A stretch of 64,000 nucleotides of DNA, taken from the NCBI GenBank assembly GCA_002105175.1, contig MCGE01000026.1:248001-312000 (forward strand), read 5' to 3'. Shown one piece after another: positions 40,900 through 53,178 of the stretch (within the stretch, counting starts at the first letter, position 1; every line of letters starts with the position of its first letter). The position numbers and the translations under genes are program-made. This DNA is from Absidia repens (lineage: Eukaryota > Mucoromycota > Mucoromycetes > Mucorales > Cunninghamellaceae). Below the pieces are notes generated by a model. That model worked only from the letters and a program-made list of their open reading frames with translations. It was not told where the DNA came from and made no database searches.

Positions 40900-41020
40900 A
40901 AACACACACCAAACACACACACACACACACCAAACACACACACCAAACACACGCACCAAAAATACCCATCAAACACACCCATCAAACACACCCATCAAAC
41001 ACACCCATCAAACACACAAA
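40864..41020 (+). repeat. CA microsatellite grading into a 13-bp tandem repeat
   Basis: A run of CA units (40867-40898) changes into CCAAACACA variants and then into four copies of CCCATCAAACACA (about 40964-41015). It lies in the 3' region of GAPDH, ahead of its AATAAA (41083-41088). Confidence 0.9.
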
Positions 41021-41382
41021 CGCTCTATTACCCAATAGTTTACTATCAACCTCTTTTTACTGAATTCAATTTAATCTGATTCAATAAAAGCTTCCTTTTT
41101 TTTTGAACATCATCAGTACTATATAATGTGATGGATCAATGATTTTATTTTTCAAGTATGGCTGTTGGTACAGTAGTTTATGTATAGTCAGAGAAAGTAT
41201 GTTGGTTGTGGATATATGTATGATCATTTGGTTTTAATAAAAAATAAAAGATCGATTTTTATTGGTAATACAATGAAAAAGTATAAAATCATATCAAATC
41301 TATTCTAAAACACATACATATGATAAATGATACTATCTATACTAATAAAAAAAAAAGCTATCGTTTCATATCAATCCATTTT

Positions 41383-42359
41383 CTATTTCGATTTTTTGCT
41401 TTGTTTCTTGTTGTTGCTGTTGTTGTTGCGAAGTCCCTTGATGATAGCATTGTAGGAATGGACAATCAATGCAAACGGAATCACTACCCACAAACCATTG
41501 AAAAACTACGCAAATGACATAAAACACTTAATTAGTATCCCTGCTCACTAGAAACATGAGTTTCAGCCATTCAATCCACCTATGTGTATTTTTTTTATTC
41601 CTTACCCAGAGATAGACGTAGTGCCATAACCATACATCAGTATTCAAATAAACAGAGCCGGTCAACCACTGCAAGAAAGAGCGGCAAAAAAAAAAAAAAA
41701 AGAGGAGTGAGTCCCACCAAGTGGCATTTTGCTGTATAATGATCTACTTACCTCAGGAGCAAATGTCATCCAACCACCGACAATTTCAATCACACTGATC
41801 ACGACAATCCAAAAATGTCTAGAGGGGTCATTCTTGACCAATTGGCGCAAAATCAAGAGACAGAGAAGTCCATCCACAAACACCGTCATGATTTCAATGG
41901 ATACCACCGTAGCATCAGCAAATCCCCAACGTTCATCGGCTTTTGTATATTCTTGCCCTAAGAGAGATGAAGTTCAAATTTAAAAGAGACAAAACGGTAG
42001 TGGGCGGCAGAGGAGGAATGGTTCGTAACATGGATATGAAAAAAAGATGGAAGAGATAAATGATGAGAGGTGTGATGATAATACCATATATATATTCATA
42101 CCAACTTACATAAAAGGGCAAACATATCGGTACCAGTATTCACCGTACGGCCAAAGGTACTGTGGTAGACAAATGAGCCTTCAAAGATGAAATGAATCAG
42201 AGCATCAAAAGTGAACCAAACAAATGTCGCGTGGTCTACTTTGCTGGATGAAGAGGATAATAGTAGGCGCGAGGCCAAAAGAGAGACAATAAGAATACCG
42301 ACGACAGCAAGCAAACTATAAATAGTCACTTCATCAATCAAAGAAGGATCAATAATCAT
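41383..42359 (-). CDS. EXPERA-domain protein, emopamil-binding/sterol delta8-delta7 isomerase-like
   Basis: Four exons on the minus strand, 42359-42110, 41957-41752, 41668-41606 and 41505-41383, give 213 aa. Five hydrophobic segments are visible. The EBP hallmarks are DALIHFIFEGSFV (active-site His and Glu), LLWQEYTKADERWGFADATV rebuilt over intron 1, VVSIEIMTVFVDGLLCLLIL, and WHYVYLWFFNGLWVVIPFAL over intron 3. EBP enzymes move the sterol double bond from C8 to C7 in the ER during ergosterol synthesis. The short Asn/Lys-rich tail is a plausible ER-retention sequence. The ATG at 42357-42359 was chosen because the upstream frame is only T-rich leader. A repeat-family E-box lies 118 bp upstream of the start, so copy D may contribute its promoter. 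Confidence 0.88.
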
Positions 42360-42469
42360 GATGATGAAGGGAAAAAAAAATTGGTGAGAAAAAGAATAAA
42401 AAATCGTCCTTTTTTTGTATTCAAAAAAAAAAAAAAAAAAATCATCCTCACAGACCAAAAACATTTAAA

Positions 42470-43580
42470 TACCGCCCACGTGAAATATTTATTTTCCCTC
42501 TCTCGCCTATTTTATTTTTTCGGCTCTCTTTCCTCTTGGCTATTTTTTCCTTCCTTCATTTTTTCTTCACCATCCAACTTCTATGTGGTTATATTGGACT
42601 TAGAATAGTGCCAGGACTAGTTTAGAAGGGTTTTCAGAAAAGAGATTACAAGATGCATGGGGAAACTCTTTCATTTTGGATCTAGGATTTGGATAACCAT
42701 TAGTTGGCTTTTTAGAGCTATCATTAGCTTAGTTTATGTTAGTTTGTCCATTGACTGTATTTAAATCTCAATAAAATATGTCTCTTTTTACTTGCTTTAT
42801 TAAAATATGTCTTATTAGTCTCTCTCATGTCTTATGCAGAAGATCTCTTTTTACTATTATCATTCCATTTTGATGAATGCTGATCATTGGTATACCCCAA
42901 TGCAAACTCGCCATTTATTGTCTTTCTCATGTGTTGTAAAGTATATTAGCTTCCTTTTACAATCGTCCTTTTAGAATAGCGTTGACCATTCTTCAGATCT
43001 CACTCAAGTTTCCTTCATTCCTTTCTGCAAGAGATCCTTCCCCTTTACAATGAACCTCTCTTCTTTAGCATTAATAGCTACCACTATGCTTCAATAAAAT
43101 AATCTCTTTATCACCCATTATTTGACGCATTTTATGGTGAAAAAAAAACTATTATTGTGTTTATTTAGTGAGCGCCCTATCAGACGCTTGTTCTTTAATT
43201 CAATGATTATTTTCTCCCATGACCCAGGAACTAGTTAGCGGTATCCGATCACCTACTATCAAAATTATACATATTCCTCTTAGAACGATCATATAAAGGA
43301 ATCTAGGTCGTGTTGTGCTAAAGACCACTACGGTAGATCTACTCCCGCTTCCCCATTCATATCATCTAACCTAGGTAGTGCCACCAGCATAACCTCCGCT
43401 AGGCTGATCCTACTACTACACATATCCAGCTTTATTTTTTTATTCAATCTTTTTTTTTAAGGTCCAAACTAGCGGGACAGGACTCTAATTTCATCAAAAA
43501 CAACTTCCACCCTGACAAGCAGTAGATCAATCCTTTGCAAATGTGAGAATGTTTTGGCAAAGAACTAGGCTAGGCTATTG
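42470..43580 (+). repeat. Dispersed repeat, copy D
   Basis: Has the E-box core (42477-42482), the block around GATGCATGGGGAAACTCTTT (42652), AATAAA at 42770-42775 followed by ATATGTCTCTTTTTA, and further matching blocks with copy E to about 43570 (for example AATCTAGGTCGTGTTGTGCT near 43301, and ATGTGAGAATGT near 43541). No coding frame. Confidence 0.75.
42477..42482 (+). promoter_or_regulatory. E-box CACGTG core of repeat copy D
   Basis: Context AAATACCGCCCACGTGAA. It is 118 bp from the EBP-like start codon on the other strand. Confidence 0.6.
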
Positions 43581-45106
43581 GGCATTTATTTATATCAATG
43601 ATTTGATTTTTATGAATTGGGCATGCGTTATTTTGAACTTACCATCGTGATCGGAATGTGAATTGCTTTTTTTTTTTTTTTGTTAGTGTCTTACCTTAGT
43701 AATACGAGTAGCCTTCTACAATCGAGAATAAACAAGTTGACCTTCACTTTGTATTTGATAGCTTAAGTTATAACCAGCATAGAAAAAATTAATATATTTT
43801 AAGATCCAAGTGGGATCCGTGAACACCAGATGAAAAAAAAAAAAAAAAAAAAAAAAAAACTTTATTTCTTGTGATGATATTTATAATATATGAATTGCCG
43901 CCAACCACCCCTATCCACCGCAAAAAGTAAAAGACCAAAAAAGACAATTCTTTTATCACATTGCCCTTATTGACACATAACTCGTACATGCACAGCGATA
44001 AAAGAAAATCTCCTCCTGTGAGTGGAGTACGTCCAGTTGATAGGACAATAGCTCAACGTTCCACGGATTATCAAAAAAGCCAATACAATACATGGAATGA
44101 TCAGAAAAATCGAAACTTACAAATAAATTGGATGACGAAAAATAAAGTAAAATAAAAAAAAAACCAGGTACAGGATAGTAGGTGATCAGGTGCAAGGTAG
44201 AATAAAAATGGCAGCAAAAAAAAACGTAAAATAAAATCAACAGATAGATTTATCGTTCAATTCCGTTTATCATTACTGACTTGAACAAGTCATTAATAAT
44301 ATAGAAAATGAAAATAATGGTGATGACAGATGAAAATATTTTAAGGATTCGGGACGGCATTTATTTCAAACATTGGCGATCTTAATATGAATGACAAAGA
44401 GCGGGGTATTTTTGTTTATTGGAGTTGGAATCATTCAATCATATGATCCAATCAAAAGCCAAGGAAAAAATAAACCAGGGCAATGATAAAGAACACATAG
44501 ATAGAGCATATGTATTGATATTAACCCTTTTAAAAAATCATTGAACAAAAGCAAGTTATTTTAATCAAAAGATGATATGATTTTAAGTAGATGAATGGAC
44601 AGGGATTGAAACCCAGAAAGAGACACCTTATAAATAGGTAGAGTTAAAAGAGGTGATACAATGACAAGCTGTACCAAAAATATCACCAGCCCGGTTTTCT
44701 TTAAAGAGTGGGATTCCTGGGTTCTTTATGACGAGTTTAGTAATTTTCGATATGATAATTTAAAGCTGAGCCCAATTAATAAAAAAAATGTCTCGGGTGA
44801 GGTTCAACCGTATGCCAGGGGAGAAATATACTAATATCAAGCGTTACCAAGCGATAAAAAAAGCCAATGGCTTCAATGCCTAGGGTTGAAACGCCGCCTA
44901 TAGAATTTTTGACTGTTCCAAAAATCCAAAAATAGGTCCACGTCTCTCCTTTTTTTTTCATCTTCTCACTCTTACTTTTGATTTGTTTTTGTTTTGGTTT
45001 ATTTATTTTCTTTTTCTTTTCTCTTTTCTCTTTTCTCTTCCCATTTATTCCCATTTCCCCTTCCCTCCCCTTCCCCCTCTCTATTCCTTCTATATAACTC
45101 TTTGCT
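43581..45106. other. Intergenic region before the VTC gene
   Basis: A+T-rich with T- and A-runs (43670-43681, 43832-43859). The 150 bases before the start codon are a long C/T-rich leader. No CACGTG was found here, and no gene. Confidence 0.5.
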
Positions 45107-47766
45107 ATGAAATTCGGACAAGAGTTACAAGCAAACGTATACGAACCATGGCGGTTTGAATATATCTCTTATGATGTGATCAAAAAGGATATGAAAAACC
45201 GGCAACTCACCAACGGATGGACTGACCAAGATGAAAAGGATTTTGAAACAACACTTCGTTTGGAGGCCGATAAAGTGGATCTCTTTATTACACGCAAACA
45301 ACGTGAAATCGACTCCCGTATTGCTTATTGTGATCGTATCCTGGTGCAACAACGTCCTAGCATGACATCCACTACACAACACTCATTATACGAATCAATG
45401 GACGACTCCTTGACTGATATTTTGACCGATTTGAACGATTTGGCCAAATTCACTCGATACAATTATTTGGGTATTCAAAAACTCATCAAGAAGCATGACA
45501 AGCATACACAACTGAACCGACAAGCTCTTTTGGTGGATATCGTCAGAAACAAATCTTTGGATCGTCAGCGCTTTGATGTTGCCTTGGTCAAGATATCTTC
45601 TCTTCATGATCTTTGTCGTCTTCATGGTGAATCAAGAACTGGAAATGCTGCTGCCGGTTTGGACCAAAATGCCTTTGAACGTGCTACTGCCAAGTACTGG
45701 GTACATCCTGACAACGTTACTGAACTCAAAGCCATCTTACTCTTCCATCTCCCTGTTTTGGTCTTCAACCCCAACAAACCTATTGAAGCTGAAGATAGCG
45801 CCATCTCCAGTGTTTATTTTGACAACAATACCTTTGATCTTTATGGTGGTCGATTACAACGTGATGAAGGTGCTGAAGCTATTCGTTTGCGCTGGTATGG
45901 TCCCATGTCATCAAAGAGTGTATTCATTGAACGCAAGACACATCATGCTCCTTGGTTAGATGGTGCCTCAGTCAAGGATCGATTCCGTTTGGATGAACCT
46001 CAAGTGAACGACTTTTTACAAGGACGATATACTGCTGATCAGGTGGCTCACGATATGAAAACGAAGCAAGGGATGAACCAAGAGGCCGTGGATGCCAATC
46101 ATTTTATCGCCTCGGGTGTGCAACGATCGGTGGCAGAAAAACGACTCAATCCGGTCATGCGTGTATTTTACAATCGTACAGCGTTCCAAGTCCCTGGTGA
46201 TCAACGTTTGCGTCTTTCTTTGGATACGGATTTGACCTTTATTCGGGAAGATGGCAACACACGGCGCAAAAACAACAACTGGAGACGACAAGATGTAGGC
46301 GTGGATTATCCCTTTGATTACTTACCAGATGCTGAGGTCTACCGATTCCCTTATGCGGTGCTCGAAACCAAGCTGCAAACTCATTTAGGCCAAGAACCAC
46401 CTGAATGGCTTACCCGTTTATTGGATTCCAAGCTGGTGTATGAAGTGCCAAGATTCTCAAAATATTTACAAGGTGCTGCTCACTTCTGGTCTCCTCAATT
46501 GCCTCTTCTGCCTTGGTGGCTGGGTGATTTACAACAACTGGATATTCGCAATGCAAAGCAAGTCACTGGCAACTTTACTGGTCTTTCAAGATCCAAGAGT
46601 TTGAAACCTTTGATTGACGGACGCTACCGAATGGGTTATTTGGAATCGCAGCTTGAAAAACGGGCCACGTTGACTAGAAAGGCAAGTCAAGCTGCTAGGG
46701 CTCAGCGTGCAGCCTCATTACGGAACACCAACAACAACAATAACAACAACAAGATACCTTCACCATCACTTCCAAATAACAACAACAACAATGACGGCAA
46801 GGGAGAATACACAGCTACAGTGATCACACCTCCTCCTGCTGCTACCCCAGCTCATTTGACCGACCCCTTTGCTGATCCTTTATGGCGACAAAATTCCAAC
46901 TCATCCAGTGAAAATCTTCAACTCTACCGTCAACAACAACAACACTATACAGAAGCTCGGCAACGTGTGGGTATGTATGATTACATTGATGGCTCATCCA
47001 CCGAATACCTTATGGGAAAAACACCTCGATCCTCCGTTATGCAACATACCAGCTTGACCAGTCGTGATGCTTTGAATGGTGGCAATGGACAACGCGATGA
47101 TATGGATATTATTATGATTGACGAGGAAAACCATAATAATGGTGTACCATATTCCAAAAAGGGCAAGAAAGGCAACAAGGGCAACAAAGGCGATGACAAC
47201 GGTACTGGAACTGGTGGTGGTGGTGGTGGTGGTAAAAAGAAGAAAAACAAAGGCGATCGTATTGAACCCAAAATCTTTTTTGCCAACGAACGTACATTTA
47301 TCCATTGGTTGTATTTTGCTGCTCTTTTGTTGACCACGGCTTTGACCCTTTTGAATTTTGGTGATCACACAACACGTATCTCTGGTGGTGTCTTCTTTGG
47401 TATTGCCTTTGGTTTCTCCCTCTATGCTTTCTACCGTTACAGATGGCGTGCGCATCGTATCATCAACAGACCCAATGAACGTTATGACGATCTTTATGGT
47501 AAGCAGAATAAAAAAAAAATAAGAGGTGGTTTATGATAAATGACAGACGCTAATATTCTCTCTTCCTTTTTTACAGGACCTATTGGGCTTTGTATCCTTC
47601 TGGTGGGAGCTCTTATTGTAAGTGAAGCATCCATCACTCTTAAAAATATCGAAACTGACCTTTGATTTTATTTTTTTTTAAATAGCTGAACTTCGTTTTA
47701 CAATACCAACGTCCACCCTCTTCTAGCGGATATCTCAATACCAACCAAAACTCCACCATGACTTGA
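45107..47766 (+). CDS. VTC4: SPX-VTC polyphosphate polymerase subunit (VTC4-like)
   Basis: Three exons, 45107-47498, 47577-47617 and 47686-47766, give 837 aa. Residues 1-150 are an SPX domain (MKFGQEL, WRFEYISYDVIKKDMK, and the inositol-pyrophosphate-binding lysines in KLIKKHDKHT). Residues about 195-480 are the triphosphate-tunnel polymerase: AKYWVHPDNV, SSVYFDN, AIRLRWYG (Arg260, Arg262), FIERKTHHAPW (Lys277), FYNRTAFQVPGDQRLRLSLD and YAVLETKLQ. These basic tunnel residues are kept, favouring a catalytic VTC4-type subunit over VTC2/3. Then come Asn-, Gln- and Gly-rich linkers and three C-terminal membrane segments (VTC1/DUF202), the last coded by exons 2-3. The complex makes polyphosphate from ATP at the vacuole membrane and moves it into the lumen. 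The length is closer to yeast Vtc2/3 than Vtc4. AATAAA at 47915-47920. Confidence 0.93.
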
Positions 47767-48778
47767 ATTAGATTACACTTCCCTTCTTCTATATTATAAT
47801 CTTTTTTGTTATTCTTTTTTTTTCATTTTCTTTATACATCATTCTCTATTTTGGCCAACCTTTTACCCATAGTTTATAGCTTTTTTTTTATGCCATGAAA
47901 CTTTTGATTATGTTAATAAAATTAATACATCTTTTACAAATCATCATTCTGTGCTGTTGTTGTTTTTACCGTGATATGCTTGCTTTTACAATATTCTGTG
48001 TGTGTGTATGAGTGTATCGAGAATTGCTCGGAAATCAAGGGGTTTGATAGGAGTTGATATGCGAAAAAGATCGTCATTAGATTAGTAGATCCACATATAT
48101 ACCGGGTAAATATTTGTTAGTTTGCATCCATTATCATCATCATCGTCAATCTTGTTTACACATACATCCTCTCTCTCTCTCTCATCTGGTACAATACCAA
48201 AAATTAGCCTAATGCAAAAGGACACGAGACATCCCGTTTTCTTCGCGCATGAATCAATCTAAAAGGATTCACAATTTGCAAACTAAAACATACCAAGCAA
48301 CAGTCACCATAAATCAATAAATCCCCTACTCCTTCGTTCATGCCCATTCAAACGCATCACACTCCTGTATATTCACCACACCATGACACCTAATTATATC
48401 CATCACACTTATTCATATCCATCAGATCAGCATCATACGGATGATAAACATAGTATACCCAATTGAATTTTCATATACGACGTATCATTTATTACTAAAA
48501 TAAAAACAGATACTATACTAGAGATATAAAAGCTTCTCTTCTACATGTAGTTTCTATTACTAGAATGATTCAAATACACTAAGGTCCTGATTCCCCTGAT
48601 TCATCTTGAATGCCATGAGTCATTGTGCATTATTCCTATATTGCCAATATTGCCTGTGAGTCCATGATTTGCCATTGAGCAATACTCATTCAAAGTAATT
48701 GATCATGCATTTTTTTCGACTGCATACTGTAAATATAGAATATAGATTTTGTTGCCAATGTCAATGGTGATGTCCTAC

Positions 48779-48811
<33 letters not shown>

Positions 48812-50627
48812 GATTGTGGAAAGAGAGAGAGAGAGATAGAAGAAAAAAATCCAGGGGCAATTTTAAATTACCGCATGTGCAAACTTTTGACCAGTTTAAA
48901 ATCAACAATAATTGCGCCATTTTCCCTTTTAGCAGAAAAAAACGGAAAAATCGCCACCCCACATTGCCAACGCCTTACTAAGAAATTCGGCGTAGCACAA
49001 GAAAAAAATTTGATATCGGAGAGAGCGCCAGAGGGTTTATTTGTCACTGCTAGGACCCAAAATACAACAACAACAACAAAAATAAAATAATCATAGTCGA
49101 TCCCGGTTATTGGTGCAGACAACAAACAAATGATTTTTGATGGTTCACCATTTCTAGAATTTATTTAATATATACTGTAGACCATTGGTGGATGGTCATG
49201 AGAATTTTGAAACTATTAGATCTGATAATCCATAAAGTCTCAAATAATTGACTAGAAGGAAGATCACGAGTTGCAATGGAGCGTTCTTTTTTTCAGACTA
49301 GGAAATCGAGCCGTTTACTCCATTCGATCGAAACCCTGCAAAATACTAGTACAATAATTATACCGATGAGTTCGTTGAATATTCCATTTTTTTAAACTTT
49401 AACAGGGCATAATGTTTTCGCGGTACAGTTTTCATGATCATTTCACCGGCCCCACCCACCCCTTAGTTTTGTTGTTGTAGTTGATGTTATTTTTCCTCAA
49501 CTATTTTCCGAAGAAAGGCATGATAAGCTGTGGCAAAAAGATAAAAAAACTCAAACAGATAGATGATCTATGGCCAAGCGGGGTGGGGGAAGAAATGATT
49601 ATCCGCAATTGATACTAAGAATCTCAAACCCTCAAAGTTGAACTTTATAACTCCGCCTATCTAGGTATTAAAGGTTTTTTTTTATATACTTCCAATAGAT
49701 GATGATCATTAACATTGTAAATTTTTTGATATAGCATGGCACAGTCAGGATATGATCCATATCACCATGGTAACATGTGACAGGTTGTGTGTGAGCCTGA
49801 AGGAGGGTGTAAGTCAAACCGATGCTGCGGCAATAATAATATTCGCTCTCGTCTTACCATTCAGGGGATTTGTCATGGTTTTGTTCCCGATGGGACGGAG
49901 AGGGATAAAACAACCCACCCCCTCCATCATCAGTGGTGAGAAAATAAAAACAAGGAGGTAGGGGGTGAAAATCAAAAAAAAAAAGAATAGATGGGCGAAA
50001 AAATTTATATACGTTTATCTCGGTTTTATGTAATTTTGCATTTTTTTGTGTTTAAAAAGGAAGTATGAATAATCATGAGTGTTTGGTCGGTTGCCTCGGC
50101 GCCAAGTTTTTCCCTCGTTTCTTTCTTCCCACCTTGAATTGACTCTAAAGAAATCGAGCGGGGCGGCTTTTAAATATCCGAAATGATCCGTCCTTTTTAT
50201 ATATACATATATATATATTGTCGCAATAAAGTGATAGTATCAGAGTAAAATAACGAAGAATGATTTATGATAAAGATGTTGAAATGAAAGAGCTAAAAGT
50301 GGTGGTGGTGGTATGATGATCATTTAAAAAGAAGCTATCAAAAGAAAACAAAAGGGTGAATGAATAATCAATGGATCTGATATTTACGGAACGCACATGA
50401 ATATTAAATTGAAATAATTGGCCAACGGCACACAATTTTTCCATGTTCTTATTTTGGATACAAAAAAAAAAAAATTGGACCTTCTTCTTTTCTTCTTTTT
50501 CTTCCTTCTAAACTTATCTCAATTTTTTTATTTATACGGTTATACTCGTGCTTATTCCTATATATACTATCATTGATATATCTTTATACATACATACATA
50601 CACACATACATATATACACACACTACC
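47767..50627. other. Gene-poor intergenic region
   Basis: Contains the VTC AATAAA (47915-47920), a 31-base A-run at 48780-48810 and TATA/CACACA stretches just before the kinase (50560-50620). No conserved coding frame, tRNA or repeat copy was recognised. Confidence 0.5.
48780..48810 (+). repeat. 31-base poly(A) tract
   Basis: Uninterrupted A-run seen directly. It has no AATAAA 10-30 bases upstream, so it is not an obvious retrocopy tail. Confidence 0.9.
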
Positions 50628-52615
50628 ATGAATGGGAACCGTCCAACTTCTGCCACTTTTCAAGATGCTCAAACCAACAATCTCAGCGAAAAGTTAAAAA
50701 CCGTCAACTTCGATACACCTGCCAAGATCTTCCAAAACAAACATGGTGTTCATCACTTTGAAACCGTTACTCCAGATATCTCTGTACCTGGCACCCCTAT
50801 CGTTCACCGCTACCCAAAGTCCTCATCCTCTTTTGACTTAAGTGCTGCTTACCCTTCACCTTCTTTACCTCCAACTGCTGCTGATACACCTTCTTCATTG
50901 TCTCCTCGTCAAAGTGGCGAAAACGAATCCGTCACAATTACTGTTAATGGTGATGACTTTGAACACTCATCGCGATCAAGTCCTCGGTCTCGTCCTGCAT
51001 CCTCCTCCTCAGTTTCCTCTTTAGAAGGTAATGGAAATAGCCCTTACTCGTTATCGCGACCAGAATCACCCGAAGACTCCTCGAACAACAACACTCAGCA
51101 ATATACCATCGACAACAACAGCAGCGGCAATGCCTCACTTCAACCTCATACCAGTACCTCTACATCCACCAACAACTCGTTACCAACATCAAGACCTGCA
51201 ACTCCCTCTCAATTCATCTTCAAGCGACCCCAATACAACAAGGACTATCATCAGTCTCACTTCCACCACTCTGACAAAAAGGACAACTTTTTACATGAAC
51301 TCAAACGATTTTTCAAAAACGACAAGAAAAAGCACAGCAAGAAATCAACCACTTCAACAACTAGACCCTCGCTGAACAGCACGAAGGGAAGAGTCAGCGA
51401 TTTGTCGTTTGCCAATGAATTCAATAAGGATTTGGAAGGTCGCTATGGAAAATGGGGTAAGTCACGACTTTCTTTTTCACTAGGCTTACAAAAAATAGAA
51501 CCAAAGCTCGAGAATCTCAGTCATACTCATCCCTTTTTTTTTTTTTTGAATTAGGTCGATTTGTAGGCAAAGGTGCTGGTGGATCGGTGCGATTAATCCG
51601 ACGTAGTACAGACGACAAAACGTTTGCGGTTAAACAATTCCGAAAAAGGGGGCCCAACGAAAACGAGAAGGAATACGTCAAAAAGATTACTGCGGAATTT
51701 TGTATTGGATCAACGCTTCATCATCCCAACGTGATCGAAACCCTGGACATCATTCAAGAAGGTGCCGCGTTTTATGAAATCATGGAATTTGCTCCCAATG
51801 ATCTTTTCAACATTGTCATGAGTGGTCGCATGTCAAGAGACGAAATCGCTTGCTGCTGGAAACAAATGTTGGATGGTGTGAATTATTTACAATCCATGGG
51901 TATTGCTCACAGGTAAGAAATCCTATTTTTACTCTATTTTTTTTTTTGCGCATGAAATAATAAGCGCTGACCCGTCTTCTTTTATTGTAGGGATTTGAAA
52001 TTGGACAATATGGTATTGGATGAACGTGGGATCCTGAAATTGATTGACTTTGGTTGTACGGTAGTCATCAAGTACCCTCATGAAAACAAGGTACATCGAA
52101 GCAAAGGCATTTGTGGATCCGACCCCTATATTGCTCCCGAACAATATACTGCTCCTGATTACGACGCCACTCTGACAGATTTGTGGTCCTGTGGCATTGT
52201 GTACGTGTGTATGATTATCCGACGATTCCCTTGGCGCATTCCTCGGCCCGCTCAAGACCAATCATTCAAAAACTTTATCACTCCTTCCAGTGAAAGTGCC
52301 GCCCGCTTATTCAAGATGCTTCCGCGTGAATCTCGGTCCATTCTTTCCCGTATTCTGGAACCTGAACCAACCAAACGATGCACTTTACAAGATGTCTTGA
52401 ATGATCCTTGGGTGTCCTCCATTGCTACGTGTACTGCTGAAACCCCCTGTACGGATCATCATCAACACCACCTTTTAGTCCAACCCAGTAAGCAAATCAT
52501 GGACCGTGGAAATATTGTTATCCTGGACTCTCATCCTTCTTCGGATGACGCTACAACTATTGTGGAAAACGACAATCATCGTCGTGGTGGTGGCAAAAAA
52601 AAGGTGAATAAATAG
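50628..52615 (+). CDS. Ser/Thr protein kinase of the HAL4/HAL5/NPR1 family
   Basis: Three exons, 50628-51456, 51555-51912 and 51991-52615, give 603 aa. Residues 1-275 are Ser/Pro/Asn-rich and end in a Lys-rich piece, the usual regulatory head. The kinase core starts [17 protein letters not shown] (P-loop), then FAVKQFRKR (ATP Lys), the family hallmark [20 protein letters not shown], catalytic loop HRDLKLDN rebuilt over intron 2, LIDFGC (metal Asp), and [20 protein letters not shown]. Yeast members regulate potassium uptake and plasma-membrane nutrient permeases; this one probably controls transporter stability. All catalytic residues are present, so it should be active. AATAAA at 52893-52898. 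Confidence 0.94.
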
Positions 52616-53178
52616 ATTAGTTAGATAGATAGTTAGTAGATTTCTCCCCCCCCCCTTCACGTATTTCATCTCCCCCTTCCTCCCTTTCTACACAGACACA
52701 TGTAATTTATTTATTGATATACACATATATACATTCCACCTTTTATGACCCCAATCTTCATACACCCGTTACATTTATACATAATCAACAGCATCATCAT
52801 CTATCTCCTTGTAATATATCCTTCCGCACACACACACACACACACATCGTATTGTTGTATTCAAATGCATCAATTTTTTTTTTTATTCAAACAATAAACT
52901 TGATTATTTTTCATCATATGATATTCTGCCTTTTATCCCTCATATCAAACACACACATGCACACATCTTCCACTTTTCTAGTATATTTTCATCCATTACA
53001 TATTATTATATTTAGATTCATACATTTATACGTATATATATATATATTCAAACAATAAAGCTGATATTTTTTATTATGATATAAAAATTGAAGGACAAAG
53101 ATTATGTATTGACTATTGGGGAAAGGTGATTCTATACTAACTAGGATGGATCAAAAGAAGGGTAGGGGGGCGCTAAGA
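52616..53178. other. Convergent 3' intergenic region
   Basis: Kinase and Fmp46-like genes end toward each other. Holds a CA microsatellite at about 52828-52845 and AATAAA at 52893-52898. Confidence 0.5.

Noticed and set aside
40653..41079. His/Thr-rich frames over the CA repeat
   Set aside because: Pure translation of a microsatellite after the GAPDH stop codon.
46981..47455. Long minus-strand frames opposite the VTC gene
   Set aside because: They arise from the Gly/Asn-rich linker read backwards and have no family features.
48780..48810. Retroposon tail at the 31-base A-run
   Set aside because: No upstream coding relic, no AATAAA just before it and no visible target-site duplication.
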